64,000 nt of DNA from Thermus parvatiensis (GTDB taxonomy: Bacteria > Deinococcota > Deinococci > Deinococcales > Thermaceae): NCBI RefSeq assembly GCF_001535545.1, contig NZ_CP014141.1, forward strand, positions 248,001 to 312,000, read 5' to 3'. The notes below the pieces were generated by a model. It saw only the letters and a program-made list of their open reading frames with translations, did not search any database and was not told the origin of the DNA. Below are positions 1-9,242 of this stretch, piece by piece. Each line of letters begins with the position of its first letter. Positions within the stretch are counted from its first letter, which is position 1. The position numbers and the translations under genes were made by a program.

Positions 1-219
1 GGCGAGGAGGACCCGGCCCCGGAAGGCGAGGCCGTTTAGGGCCTGGAGCACGGGGAGGGCCTCGGCGTAGGGGGCGTGGAGGAGGGTGGTGCCCCCACCC
101 CTTCCCCCCTCGAGGTAGCAAAGAAGGGTGCCGAACTCGTCCAGGTAGGCGCGGGTGTGGAGGGAGAGGACCTCGAGGTCCTCGCTCAGGCGTTCCAAAA
201 GGTCCGAGGCCATGCCCAT
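1..219 (-). CDS. Hypothetical protein, N-terminal part (runs off the window)
   Basis: An open frame reads leftwards from an ATG at 219 to the window edge and gives 73 codons beginning MGMASDLLERLSEDLEVLS. A second in-frame ATG lies at 213. A -10-like TAGAAT (228-223 on the minus strand) is 3 nt before the first ATG and 9 nt before the second, so the start is not decided. The visible part is a soluble alpha/beta-type sequence. I do not recognise the family. It is divergent from the metallophosphoesterase gene and shares its promoter region. Confidence 0.6.
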   Translation of the reverse strand, partial: MGMASDLLERLSEDLEVLSLHTRAYLDEFGTLLCYLEGGRGGGTTLLHAPYAEALPVLQALNGLAFRGRVLLA

Positions 220-221
220 GC

Positions 222-228
222 TATTCTA
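222..228. promoter_or_regulatory. Overlapping divergent -10 elements
   Basis: TATTCT at 222-227 on the plus strand is followed by six bases and then the GTG at 234, the usual leaderless arrangement in Thermus. On the minus strand the same bases read TAGAAT (228-223), ahead of the ATG at 219/213. No good -35 hexamer is obvious for either direction. Confidence 0.45.
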
Positions 229-233
229 ACCCC

Positions 234-954
234 GTGCGCCACCTGGTCCTCTCCGACATCCACGGGAACTGGCCCGCCCTGGAGGCGGTGCTCCAGGCCG
301 CCCCCCCTTTGACCGGGTGCTCTTTCTGGGGGACGCGGTGGGCTACTACCCGGACGGGGACCGGGTGCTCGGCTGGCTCCGGGAGGTGGGGGCGGAGTGC
401 GTCCTGGGGAACCACGACGCCTGGCTCCTCGCCCTGGACCGGCTCCCCGTGGAGGGCGTGGTGCTGGAGATCCTGGAGTGGCAAAGGCGCCGCCTCTCCC
501 CCGAAAACCTCGCCTTCCTCGCCTCCTGGCCCTGGCAGCGGGAGGTGGAGGGGGCGCTCCTCGTCCACGGAAGCCCCTGCGACCCCTGGGAGTACCTGGA
601 CGACCTGGCCCCCGCCCGGCAGGCCTTCCGCTGCAGCGAGGCCCGGCTCGCCTTCCACGGGCACACCCACCTGGCGGGGGCCTTTCTGGAGCTCCAGGGC
701 CCCCGCCCCTGGGTGCGCTACCAGGCCTTCCCCGAAGGGGGGGAGCTCGTCCTGCCCCCTCGGTGCGGGCCCTGGTGAACCCGGGCTCCGTGGGCCAGCC
801 CAGGGACGGGGTCCCGGGGGCGGCCTTCGCCCTTTGGGAGGGGGACCGGATCGCCTTCTACCGGGTGGCCTACGACCTGGGGCGCGTGGCCGCCCGCCTT
901 GCGGAGGAGGGCTTTCCCCCATGGCTCTACACCCGGCTCACCCTGGGGCAATAA
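234..954 (+). CDS. Metallophosphoesterase (calcineurin-like, YfcE type), with two apparent frameshifts
   Basis: The product is a binuclear-metal phosphoesterase of about 240 residues. Metal-ligand motifs occur in order: DIHGN at residues 8-12, GDAVGYYPD, GNHD near 59 and HGHTH near 142, then a C-terminal NPGSVGQPRDG typical of the YfcE/MJ0936 group. The frame is broken twice. C7 at 301-307 needs one more C, and C5 at 755-759 needs one more C. With both restored the protein is continuous from the leaderless GTG at 234 to the stop at 954. It overlaps holB by 34 nt. The exact substrate cannot be told from sequence. Confidence 0.8.
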
Positions 955-1727
955 TCGGGCACGAGGCCGTTCTCGCCCTCCTTCCCCGCCTCACCGCCCA
1001 GACCCTGCTCTTCTCCGGCCCCGAGGGGGTGGGGCGGCGCACCGTGGCCCGCTGGTACGCCTGGGGGCTCAACCGCGGCTTCCCCCCGCCCTCCCTGGGG
1101 GAGCACCCGGACGTCCTCGAGGTGGGGCCCAAGGCCCGGGACCTCCGGGGCCGGGCCGAGGTGCGGCTGGAGGAGGTGGCGCCCCTCTTGGAGTGGTTCT
1201 CCAGCCACCCCCGGGAGCGGGTGAAGGTGGCCATCCTGGACTCGGCCCACCTCCTCACCGAGGCCGCGGCCAACGCCCTCCTTAAGCTTCTGGAGGAACC
1301 CCCTTCCTACGCCCGCATCGTTCTCATCGCCCCAAGCCGCGCCACCCTCCTGCCCACCCTGGCCTCCCGGGCCACGGAGGTGGCCTTCGCCCCGGTGCCC
1401 GAGGAGGCCATGCGCCCCCTCACCCAGGACCCGGAGCTCCTCCGCTACGCCGCCGGAGCCCCGGGCCGCCTCCTTAGGGCCCTCCAGGACCCGGAGGGGT
1501 ACCGGGCCCGCATGGCCAGGGCGCAAAAGGTCCTAAAGGCACCGCCCCTGGAGCGCCTCGCTTTGCTTCGGGAGCTTTTGGCCGAGGAGGAGGGGGTCCA
1601 CGCCCTCCACGCCGTCCTGGAACGCCCGGAGCACCTCCTCGCCCTGGAGCGGGCGCGGGAAGCTTTGGAGGGGTACGTGAGCCCCGAGCTGGTCCTCGCC
1701 CGGCTGGCCTTAGACTTAGAGACATGA
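921..1727 (+). CDS. holB: DNA polymerase III, delta' subunit
   Basis: This 268-residue clamp-loader subunit has a degenerate Walker A (GPEGVGRRT, with Arg where Lys is usual), a conserved helix ANALLKLLEEPP, and the arginine-finger region LLPTLASRATEV near residues 140-155. Delta' opens the sliding clamp together with delta and the DnaX subunits, and a non-hydrolysing P-loop fits that role. The ATG at 921 lies inside the end of the phosphoesterase gene. The stop overlaps the next start as ATGA, so translation is probably coupled. A holB followed by a PSP1-domain gene is a conserved order in many Gram-positive genomes. Confidence 0.88.
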   Translation: MALHPAHPGAIIGHEAVLALLPRLTAQTLLFSGPEGVGRRTVARWYAWGLNRGFPPPSLGEHPDVLEVGPKARDLRGRAEVRLEEVAPLLEWFSSHPRERVKVAILDSAHLLTEAAANALLKLLEEPPSYARIVLIAPSRATLLPTLASRATEVAFAPVPEEAMRPLTQDPELLRYAAGAPGRLLRALQDPEGYRARMARAQKVLKAPPLERLALLRELLAEEEGVHALHAVLERPEHLLALERAREALEGYVSPELVLARLALDLET

Positions 1728-2490
1728 CCGTGGGCGTACGCTTCCGCACCCCCGTCCTCCGCTACGTCCGCTTCCGGGGGGAGGCCCCACCCGTGGACGC
1801 CTTCGTGGTGGTCCGCACCGGGCGGGGGCTGGAGGTGGGCCGGGTCCGCACCCCCCCGTGGACCGGCCGGCCTCGGGGGAGGTGGTGCGGCTCGCCTCCA
1901 AGGAGGACCTGGACCGGGCCGCGAGGCTCCGCGCCCGGGCGGAGGAGGCCCTCCACTTCGTCCGGGCCCGGTTCCGGGAGGAGGGGGTGCGGGCCAAGGT
2001 TTTGGGGTGCGACTTCACCCTGGACGGCCGCCACCTCGTCATCCACTACAGCGCCGAGGAGCGGGTGAACCTGAGGCGCTTTGCCCCCGAGCTCGCCCGC
2101 GCCCTGGGGGCCCGGATTGAGTTCGTGGCCGAAGGCCCCCGGGAGGAGGCCCAGTACCTTGGGACCTTGGGGGCCTGCGGCATGGAGTCCTGCTGCTCCA
2201 CCTGGCTCCAGGGCTTCGCCCAGGTGTCCATCAAGCTCGCCCGGGACCAGCAGCTTCCCCTGAACCCGGAGAAGATCTCGGGCCCCTGCGGGAGGCTTCT
2301 CTGCTGCCTCACCTACGAGCACCCCGTCTACCAGGAGCTTCTCAAGGAGCTTCCCAAGAAGAACGCCCGGGTCTGCACCAAGGCCGGTCTTTGCGGCAAG
2401 GTGCAGAAGGTGAATCCCCTGAAGGGCACGGTGGAACTTCTCCTGGAGGAGGGCAAGACCGTGGAAGTGGGCAAGGAGGATCTGGCATGA
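1724..2490 (+). CDS. PSP1 (YaaT-like) domain protein, one apparent frameshift
   Basis: A 255-residue protein of the PSP1/YaaT family. It has the family's cysteine-rich core, GACGMESCCSTWLQGF, followed by GPCGRLLCCLTYEHPVY and a C-terminal small beta domain. In Bacillus the family member YaaT affects the phosphorelay and RNase Y-related processes; its role in Thermus is not established. The first 45 codons and the rest lie in different frames. One C is missing from C7 at 1851-1857. The start overlaps the holB stop (ATGA). Intact protein is the likely real state. Confidence 0.82.
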
Positions 2491-3023
2491 GGTCCTACCG
2501 GGCGCAAGGTCCCCTGCCGGGCTTCTACCACTACTACCCCGGCGTCCCCGCCGTGGTGGGGGTGCGGCTTGAGGAGCGGGTGAACTTCTGCCCGGCGGTG
2601 TGGAACACGGGCCTTTCCGCCGACCCCCCCCTCTTCGGGGTCTCCATCAGCCCTAAGCGCTTCACCCACGGGCTCCTCCTAAAGGCCCGCCGCTTCTCGG
2701 CGAGCTTCCACCCCTTTGGGCAAAGGGACCTCGTCCACTGGCTGGGAAGCCACTCGGGCCGGGAGGTGGACAAGGGCCAGGCCCCCCACTTCCTGGGCCA
2801 CACCGGGGTGCCCATCCTGGAGGGGGCCTACGCCGCCTACGAGCTGGAGCTCGTGGAGGTCCGTACCTTTGGCGACCACGACCTCTTCGTGGGCCGGGTG
2901 GTGGCGGTCTGGGAGGAGGAGGGCTTCCTGGACGAGAAGGGAAGGCCTAAGCCCGGCCTTGCCCTCCTCTACTACGGCAAGGGCCTCTACGGGCGCCCTG
3001 CCGAGGAGGCGTCCGCGCCGTGA
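2487..3023 (+). CDS. Flavin reductase-like FMN-binding protein
   Basis: This 178-residue protein has the split-barrel flavin reductase pattern, with a central FMN-site segment (PLFGVSISPKRFTHGLLL) and a C-terminal strand running into an acidic tail. Members reduce or bind FMN in two-component oxygenases and flavoredoxins. No partner oxygenase is next to it. The start codon overlaps the PSP1 stop as ATGA and the end overlaps the next GTG, so it belongs to the holB-PSP1 transcription unit. The precise reaction is unknown. Confidence 0.72.
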   Translation: MRSYRAQGPLPGFYHYYPGVPAVVGVRLEERVNFCPAVWNTGLSADPPLFGVSISPKRFTHGLLLKARRFSASFHPFGQRDLVHWLGSHSGREVDKGQAPHFLGHTGVPILEGAYAAYELELVEVRTFGDHDLFVGRVVAVWEEEGFLDEKGRPKPGLALLYYGKGLYGRPAEEASAP

Positions 3024-3277
3024 GGGAGGCGGAGGCTCTCGCCCAGAAGGTGCGCCGCCTGGTCTTCAACCGCCAGGGGACGGAGGCCCAGGTCTTCTTT
3101 GAGGAGGGCTTCCTCTACCTCCGGGCGGACGCCCACGCCCGCTTCGCCCAGGGGGTGGGGGCGGAGCGCCTCCAGGGCTTCGCCCTCCTGGAAAACGGGG
3201 TGGAGCTCGTCTTCCGGGACGGGAGCCGCCTGAGGCTTCTCCACCGCCTGGGGCGGCTTCGCGCCTACTTCTCGTAG
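3020..3277 (+). CDS. Small hypothetical protein (85 aa)
   Basis: A GTG start at 3020 overlaps the previous stop (GTGA). The product is 85 residues with alternating beta strands and many charged residues (EAQVFFEEGFLYLRADA, ENGVELVFRDGSRLRLL). There is no signal peptide or membrane segment. Tight coupling to the gene before it supports that it is translated. Its last 13 bases overlap the 3' end of the opposing permease gene. I do not recognise a family. Confidence 0.6.
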   Translation: MREAEALAQKVRRLVFNRQGTEAQVFFEEGFLYLRADAHARFAQGVGAERLQGFALLENGVELVFRDGSRLRLLHRLGRLRAYFS

Positions 3278-4187
3278 GGCTTGCCCACGGCGGCCGGGGG
3301 ACGGCTTCTGCCGATGAAGCCCGCCAGGACCAGCACCGTGACCACGTAGGGGAAGGCCTGGACCAAAACGGCGGGCAGGATCTCGCTCCCCTGGAGCTGG
3401 ATGGCGAGGGCCGAGGCGAAGCCGAAGAGGAGGGTGGAGAAGAGGATCCCCACGGGGTGCCACTTCCCGAAGATGAGGGCCGCCAGGGCGATGAACCCCA
3501 TCCCCGCCGACATCCCCCGCACGAACTGGTTCAGGAAGCCGATGGAGAGGTAGGCCCCGGCGAGGCCCGTGAGGACCCCGGAGAGGACGACCCCGGTGTA
3601 GCGCATCCGGTGGACGTTCACCCCCAGGGTGTCGGCGGCCTCAGGGTGCTCCCCCACGGCCCGCAGGCGGAGGCCGAAGGGGGTCTTGAAGAGGATCCAC
3701 CAGGTGAGGGGCACGAGGAGGAAAGCCACGTAGACCAAGGGGGAAAGCTGGAAGCCCTCGGGGCCCCAGAGGGGGAGGCGGTTTTCCACCTCCTTGGAGC
3801 TCGTGGCGTTGCCGTAGAAATAAGTGAGGACGAGGCTCGGGGCGCCTAGGGCCAGGAGGTTGATGGCCGTGGCGCTGATGATCTGGTCGGCGCGGTACTT
3901 GATGGAGACCAGGGCGTGGACGAAGGCGACCAGGCCCCCTACCCCCATGGCGGCGAGCACCCCCACCCAGGGGAGCCAAGGGTGAGGCCCGGGACCTAGG
4001 GCGGCCTCGAGGCGCTCCACCACCACCGCCGCCGTGAGGGCGCCGAAGAGGAGGATGCCCTCGAGGGCGATGTTCACCACCCCGCTCCTCTCCGAGAACA
4101 TCCCCCGAGGGCGGTGAGGAGAAGGGGCGCCGTCTGGCGCAGGGTGGAGAGGAGAAGCGCGGTGAGGAAGGCGGTGTCCAGGCTCAT
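3265..4187 (-). CDS. ABC transporter permease, BMP/nucleoside type (second subunit), one apparent frameshift
   Basis: A membrane protein of about 307 residues with eight or so hydrophobic segments. The sequence FSERSGVVNIALEGILLFGA after the first helix is the hallmark of the shorter permease of BMP-type (nucleoside/guanosine) importers. The start is the ATG at 4187, which overlaps the stop of the upstream permease (4184). The first 28 codons are out of frame with the rest because one base is missing from C5 at 4102-4106 (G5 on the coding strand). No ATPase or binding-protein gene is adjacent, so these must be elsewhere. Confidence 0.82.
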
Positions 4188-5997
4188 TCCTTCACCTCCC
4201 TTTCCGACTTGAGCTCTACTTCCGCCGCCCTCAGGGGGTCGGTGAAGTAGCGGGGCAAAAAGCCCCCTGCGGCGATGAAGAGGACGATGAGGGCCTGGAG
4301 CACCGCCACCAGCTCCCGGCTGATGCCGAGCTGCAGGTTCACCTGGAGCCCCCCCGTGAGGAGGATGCCGAAAAGCCAAGCGGCGAGGCCCACCCCAAGG
4401 GGGGTGTTCTGCCCCATAAGGGCCACGGCGATGCCGTCAAACCCCACGGAGTAGGGGAGGGACTGCTTCAGCCGGTACTCGTCAATCCCCCCGCCCAGGA
4501 CGTAGTGGGCGGCGGCGAGGCCCGCCAAGGCCCCGGAGAGGAACATCACGAGGACCACCTTCCGCCCCACCGCCACGCCCCCGTACTCCGCCGCCTTGGG
4601 GGCGAGGCCCAAGGCGCGAAGCTCGTACCCGCCCACGGTGCGGAAGACGTAGTAGTGGAAGAAGAGGAGGGCGAGGAGGGCGAGGAGGAAGGCCCCGTTC
4701 AGGCGCACCGAGGTGAGGTCGGGGCCGAAGGCCACCTCCGGGCCGGGAAGAAGCCCCCCAAGCCCGTAGCCCAAGGCCCCGAGGAGGCCTGCGGCGAGGA
4801 GCCGGTGGCCCAGGCTCTTCCGCACCAGGAAGTAGCCCAAAAGCCCCAAGAGGAGGGCCAGGGGCAGGGCGAAGGAGAGCTCCCCGCCGGGGGCCACCAG
4901 GTCGGTCCAGTGGGGGATGCGGGCCTCGGGCCGGATCTCGTAGCTCCGGGCCTCGTAGCCCGGGTACTTGAAGGGGAGGTACAGGGTCCTGCCGAAGAAC
5001 TTGTACTCGTTGGCGGAGATGAGGAAGAGGAAGAGGCTCGCCGCGATGTAGTTGAACATGATGGTGTTGATCACCTCGTGGGCCCCGAAGCGGGCCTTGA
5101 GCCAGCCCGGGATCGCCCCCCAAAGCCCCCGGCCAGGGCGGCGGCGAGGAGGGCGAGGGGCAGGACGAGCCACCTGGGGCCCGGGAGGTAGACCCCCACC
5201 AGCATGGCGGCGATGGCCCCCAGGATGAGCTGCCCCGGGGCCCCGATGTTGAAGAGCCCGCCCCTAAACCCCAAGGCCACGGCGAGCCCGGTGAAGACGA
5301 GGGGGGTGGCGAGGAGGAGGCTTTGGAGGAACCCGGAGGGGTTCACCAGGGGGCTATAGAGGAGCTGGTAGGTGTAGGTGATGAGGTCCAGCTTCAGGAG
5401 GAAGGCGTCCCGGAGGCCCTGGGCCCGGGCCGGGGTTTCCTTGAGGAGGGCCACGATGACCCCGCCCAGGAAGGAGGCGAGGAGGAGGGAGAAAAGGGGC
5501 ACCACCACGCCCCGCCTTCGCACCAAAAAGGCGAGCCCCCCAGGGGAAAAGAGCCGGGCGAGGAGGAGGAGGTAGAGGCCATAGGCCAAGGTGGCGTAGC
5601 TCCCGAGGCCGAGGCTAAAGCGGCGCAGGAGGGGCCTTTCCGCCCCGGCGTTCACCTGGGCCACGCTCCCCTGAAAGAGGAGGTAGGTGAGGAGGAAGAG
5701 CCCTAGGCCCAAGGCCCCGGCCCAGTAGAGCCCCCGGACGCCCGCCCGGGTCCAGGGGAGGAGGAGGCTTAAGAGGAGCCAGGCCAGGGAGAGGTAGAAG
5801 ACGGGGTAGAGCCAGGCGTCCTGGTAGCCCTGGGGGAGGCGGCCTTGGGGCAGGTGGTGGCCGAAGGGGTTGAGGAGCACCCCCTCCCCGCCGAAGATCC
5901 GATGGGGCACGGCCCAGGGGGCCAGGTACCAGAGGAGGAGGGTGACCCCCCCTCCCAGGAGGACGAGAAGCCCCAGGCGCTTGCGGTCGGTCAACAC
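4184..5997 (-). CDS. ABC transporter permease, BMP/nucleoside type (first subunit), long N-terminal extension, one apparent frameshift
   Basis: About 604 residues once one base is restored in C5 at 5126-5130. The core has the family motif FRGGLFNIGAPGQLILGA, then FGAHEVINTIMFNYIA, VGRKVVLVMFLSGALAGLA and GFDGIAVALMGQNTPLG. It is longer than the usual ~350 residues: the first ~230 residues hold four to five additional membrane segments. The start is a leaderless GTG at 5997 with TAAAAT 7 nt upstream (6010-6005). It forms a two-gene minus-strand operon with the following permease and probably imports nucleosides or related purines. Confidence 0.8.
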
Positions 5998-6004
5998 GCG
6001 GAGG

Positions 6005-6040
6005 ATTTTACCCTAAGGGGGTGGCCTTTCGTGCTAGACT
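6005..6040. promoter_or_regulatory. Divergent leaderless promoters of the permease operon and menG
   Basis: On the minus strand TAAAAT (6010-6005) lies 7 nt before the GTG at 5997. On the plus strand TAGACT (6035-6040) lies 6 nt before the GTG at 6047. Both match the Thermus pattern in which transcription starts at the first base of the start codon. Confidence 0.55.
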
Positions 6041-6046
6041 CCCCTC

Positions 6047-6751
6047 GTGGCGGCTTCCCCGGAGGAAAAGGCGAAAAGGGTGCGGCGGATGTTCTCGGAG
6101 ATCGCCCCCCGCTACGACCTCCTAAACCGCCTCCTCTCCTTCGGGGCGGACCTCCGCTGGCGCAGGCGGGCGGTGGACCTGGCCCTGGAGAAGGCCCCCA
6201 GGCGCATCCTGGACCTGGCCACGGGCACGGGGGATCTGGCCCTCATGCTCAAGGAAAGGGCCCCGGCGGCCGAGGTGGTGGGGGCGGACTTCGCCCCGCC
6301 CATGCTGGAGATCGCCCGGAAGAAGGCGGAGGCGAGGGGGCTAGAGGTCCGTTTCCTCGAGGCGGACGCCCTCGCCCTCCCCTTTCCCGATGAATCCTTT
6401 GAGGCCGTCACCATCGCCTTCGGCTTCCGCAACTTCGCCGACTACGAAAAGGCCCTAAGGGAGCTTTACCGGGTCCTGGCCCCCGGGGGGAGGCTCGTCC
6501 TCTTGGAGTTTCCCCCGCCCCCTAAGGGGGCCTTTGGCCTCGTCTACCGGGTCTACTTCGGGCGGATCCTCCCTTTCCTTGGGGGGCTTCTTTCGGGGAA
6601 CTTCGGGGCCTACCGCTACCTGCCGGAAAGCGTGGAGGCCTTCCCTGCTCCTGAGGCCCTGAAGGCCATGATGGCGGCGGCGGGGTTTTCCGTGCGCTAC
6701 GAGCTCCTCACCTTCGGGGTGGCGGCCATCCACGTGGGGGACAGGCCCTAA
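6047..6751 (+). CDS. menG: Demethylmenaquinone methyltransferase
   Basis: A class I SAM methyltransferase of 234 residues in the UbiE/MenG family. It carries the family N-terminus (VRRMFSEIAPRYDLLNRLLSFG), the SAM-binding loop LDLATGTGDLAL near residues 50-61, and the conserved IAFGFRNFADY. It adds the last methyl group in menaquinone synthesis, and Thermus respires with menaquinone-8. The leaderless GTG at 6047 fits the -10 TAGACT. The gene converges with arsC and overlaps it by 4 nt. Confidence 0.9.
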   Translation: MAASPEEKAKRVRRMFSEIAPRYDLLNRLLSFGADLRWRRRAVDLALEKAPRRILDLATGTGDLALMLKERAPAAEVVGADFAPPMLEIARKKAEARGLEVRFLEADALALPFPDESFEAVTIAFGFRNFADYEKALRELYRVLAPGGRLVLLEFPPPPKGAFGLVYRVYFGRILPFLGGLLSGNFGAYRYLPESVEAFPAPEALKAMMAAAGFSVRYELLTFGVAAIHVGDRP

Positions 6752-7200
6752 AGCCCGGCCGCTTGCCTCAGCTCCTCGTCGCTGGGAAGCCTTCCCTCCT
6801 TGAGGGCTTCCACCAGGAAGCGGGCCATCCGCCCGAGGGCGTCCCGCACCTTGCGCCACTCCTCCAGGGGTTTCCCCGTGGGGTCGGGGAAGGAGACGTG
6901 GCGCTTCTCGGTCCTTGCGGGGTAGGCGGGGCAGGCCTCCTTGGCCTGGTCGCACACGGTGAGGACGAGGCCGAAGTCCCAAGGGTCGGGGACCTCAAAG
7001 AGGGTCTTGGAGAAGTGGCCCGAGAGGTCCAGCCCCACCTCGGCCATGACCCGCTTGGCCTCTTCCTTCACGAAGGCCTTTTCCGTGCCGGCGGAGTGGA
7101 CCTCAAGATCTACCCCCAGGACCTTCGCCCAGTGCTTGAGCCAGGCCTCCGCCATCTGGCTCCGGGCGGAGTTGTGGGTGCAGAGGACGAGGACCCGCAT
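6748..7200 (-). CDS. arsC: Arsenate reductase, low-molecular-weight phosphatase type
   Basis: A 150-residue protein starting with the P-loop CTHNSARS (nucleophile Cys7, CX5R) and carrying two more cysteines, Cys83 and Cys90, in CDQAKEAC. This is the three-cysteine relay of thioredoxin-coupled arsenate reductases, which convert arsenate to arsenite. DP in FPDPTGKP supplies the general acid. The start is the ATG at 7200. No arsB or arsR is adjacent, so export and regulation must be encoded elsewhere. Confidence 0.9.
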   Translation of the reverse strand: MRVLVLCTHNSARSQMAEAWLKHWAKVLGVDLEVHSAGTEKAFVKEEAKRVMAEVGLDLSGHFSKTLFEVPDPWDFGLVLTVCDQAKEACPAYPARTEKRHVSFPDPTGKPLEEWRKVRDALGRMARFLVEALKEGRLPSDEELRQAAGL

Positions 7201-7224
7201 CCTCCAAAGCCTAGCCCCCCTCGG

Positions 7225-8919
7225 TCAGGGGGAGATCATGCGCTCAAGCTGGGCCACCTTCTCCTCGAGGACCCTTATCCCCCGGCGCCAGAAGTCCACG
7301 CTTTCCAGGTCAAAGCCGAAGCGGAGGGCGAGCTCCTTGGCCCGGTACCGGCCCGACTCGGCCAAAAGGGCCTCGTAACGCTCGGCGAAGCCGGGGTCCT
7401 CCTTGGCGGTCTCGTAGACGGCAAGCCCGAAGAGGAGGCCGAAGGTGTAGGGGTAGTTGTAGAAGTCCGCCCCGTAGTAGTGCCTCTTCACCGCCCACAT
7501 GTAGGGGTGGCGGGTGGCCAGAACCTCCCCGTAGGCCTCCTCCTGGGCTTTGAGCATGAGCTCCTTGAACTCCCTGGGAGAAAGCTCCCGTTCCTTGCGC
7601 TTTTGGAAGACCCAGGACTCAAAAAGGAAGCGGCTATGGATGTCCACCACCACCTGGGCCGCCCCCTGGAGGTAGGCGTCCAGGATGAGGAGGCCTTCCT
7701 CGGGGGAGGCCTCCTTGAGCGCCGCCTCCACCACCAGGGTCTCGTTCATGATGCTCGCCGTCTCCGCCAGGGTCATGGGGACCTCCCTTAAGGAGGCGGG
7801 GGCCTCCCTCAAGGCGAAGTTGTGGTAGGCGTGGCCGAGCTCGTGGGCCAGGGTGGAGACGGACTCAAAGCTTTCCTCGTAGTTGGCGAGGATGAGGCTC
7901 TTCCCCCCGCCCCGCCCCATGCAGTAGGCCCCGCCCACCTTGCCCTTTCGGGGGAGGAGGTCCATCCAGCGCTCGTTGAAGGCCATCTCCGCCACCTTGG
8001 CGGCGTTCGGCACCAGGAGGGCGAGCTTGGCCGGGATGAAGGCCCGGGCCTCCTCCAGGCTCCAGCGCCTTCCCCGGCCCAGGGGGGCGAAGAGGTCCCA
8101 CCAGTCCAGGCGCTCCTTGCCTAGGGCCCTGGCCTTGAGGAGGAAGTAGCGGCGGAAGAGGGGAAGGCTTTCCCCTACCGCCTCCTGCATGGCGGAGAGG
8201 GCCTTCCTCGTGATGCGGTTTTGGAGGAGGGTGGGCTCGAGGTCGTCCCGGTAGCCCCGCCTCCGGTTGAGGACCGAGGCTTCCCCTTTGACCCCGTTTA
8301 GGGCGAAGGCCAGGGGCACCTCGTGGGCCTCCCAGGCCTTTAGCTCCGCCTCGTAGGCCTTTTTGCGCACCGCTTCCTCGGGGCGGAAGTAGAGGTTGCG
8401 CACCTGGCTTATGGGCATCTCCTCCCCGTCCACCACCGCGGTGATCTGGCTCGTGAGGCTCTCGTGGAGCTTGTCCCAGGCCGCCCTCCCCGAGAGGGAT
8501 AGCTCCGCCGCCAAGACCTCCTCCCCCTCGGGCATCATGTGCAGGGCCTCCTCCTTGGCCTCCTCCACCAGGAGGCGGTAGGGCCCGGCCTCCTCGGGGT
8601 CTTGGAGGGCCAGGTAGCGGGTGAGGCGGGGCCTTAAGCGCTGGAAGTCCAGGAAGAGGACCTGGAGCTCCGAGAGCTTGGCGAGGGCGGCCTCGTCCCG
8701 GGTGTCGGCGCTGTAGCGGGCGTAGAGGTAGGCCCGGAGGGGGGTGGCCTTTTCGCTCAGGGTGTCCAGGGAGGTCAGGACCTCCTCGAGGAGGGCGCTT
8801 TCCTCCAAAAGCCCCTTCAGGCGGACGATTTCCCCTTTTAGGTCCTCCCAGGCCTTCTGGAACTCGGGACTTTCCAGGCCGGGGAAGAGGGGGGTCAGGT
8901 CCCAGGTGGTCTCGGTCAT
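7225..8919 (-). CDS. pepF: Oligoendopeptidase F (M3 family zinc peptidase)
   Basis: A 564-residue cytoplasmic metallopeptidase. The zinc motif HELGHAYHNF lies near residue 357 and the third ligand is the Glu in TLAETASIMNE about 28 residues later. The N-terminal two-thirds is the all-helical M3 scaffold. The ATG at 8919 is preceded by TATAGT 6 nt upstream (8931-8926), so it is probably leaderless. A perfect 7-bp inverted repeat at 8932-8949 sits just upstream of this -10 and could be an operator. Confidence 0.88.
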   Translation of the reverse strand: MTETTWDLTPLFPGLESPEFQKAWEDLKGEIVRLKGLLEESALLEEVLTSLDTLSEKATPLRAYLYARYSADTRDEAALAKLSELQVLFLDFQRLRPRLTRYLALQDPEEAGPYRLLVEEAKEEALHMMPEGEEVLAAELSLSGRAAWDKLHESLTSQITAVVDGEEMPISQVRNLYFRPEEAVRKKAYEAELKAWEAHEVPLAFALNGVKGEASVLNRRRGYRDDLEPTLLQNRITRKALSAMQEAVGESLPLFRRYFLLKARALGKERLDWWDLFAPLGRGRRWSLEEARAFIPAKLALLVPNAAKVAEMAFNERWMDLLPRKGKVGGAYCMGRGGGKSLILANYEESFESVSTLAHELGHAYHNFALREAPASLREVPMTLAETASIMNETLVVEAALKEASPEEGLLILDAYLQGAAQVVVDIHSRFLFESWVFQKRKERELSPREFKELMLKAQEEAYGEVLATRHPYMWAVKRHYYGADFYNYPYTFGLLFGLAVYETAKEDPGFAERYEALLAESGRYRAKELALRFGFDLESVDFWRRGIRVLEEKVAQLERMISP

Positions 8920-8931
8920 GCCCCCACTATA

Positions 8932-8949
8932 CCTGACCGGCGGGTCAGG
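8932..8949. repeat. Inverted repeat upstream of pepF (possible operator)
   Basis: CCTGACC (8932-8938), spacer GGCG, then GGTCAGG (8943-8949) is a perfect 7-bp dyad. It abuts the pepF -10 element and overlaps the end of the small ORF upstream. There is no T-run, so a terminator is unlikely. A repressor site is possible; no cognate regulator is visible nearby. Confidence 0.4.
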
Positions 8950-9085
8950 CCCTCAGTAGGCCACGGGCTCCAGGTAGATGCGAAGCCGCAGAAGCGCGAT
9001 GAAGCCTAGGCCCAGGGTTTCCATGCCCACCCCTTCCGGGGTCCAGGGGGTTTCCGGGGAGGACCTTGATCACGGGCCCGCTCAT
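8945..9085 (-). CDS. Small ORF (46 codons), doubtful
   Basis: The ATG at 9085 overlaps the stop of the lipoprotein frame as ATGA, which favours translation. In this frame the product starts MSGPVIKVLPGNP and then becomes Gly/Arg-rich. A different frame over the same DNA ends with a more protein-like stretch (METLGLGFIALLRLRIYL) at 8953. This could mean indel error here as at other sites, but joining the two frames needs one base fewer or two bases more, unlike the usual single missing base. I cannot decide between them. Confidence 0.3.
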   Translation of the reverse strand: MSGPVIKVLPGNPLDPGRGGHGNPGPRLHRASAASHLPGARGLLRA

Positions 9086-9242
9086 GCCCCCCTTGCCTCC
9101 GGTTTTTGGGGTTGGGAGGGAGCCGGGGGCGGAACCTGCACCGGGACGTCCACTCGCACGCCGGGAAGAGGCTCCGCCGTGATCCGGGGCGCGCAGGCCA
9201 CCAGGAGGGCGCCTAGGGCCAGAAGCCAAAATGGGACCTCAC
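9082..9242 (-). CDS. Small lipoprotein (about 53 aa), start region frameshifted
   Basis: One minus-strand frame encodes FWLLALGALLVAC followed by a Pro-rich, Gln-rich tail (PVQVPPPAPSQPQKPEARGA) and a stop at 9082. LLVAC is a good lipobox, so the mature protein would begin at the Cys and be membrane-anchored. That frame has no start codon. One missing base in A4 at 9228-9231 would connect it to the GTG at 9242 (or the ATG at 9266), giving residues V-R-S-H before FWLL, a sensible signal peptide. Function unknown. Confidence 0.5.
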
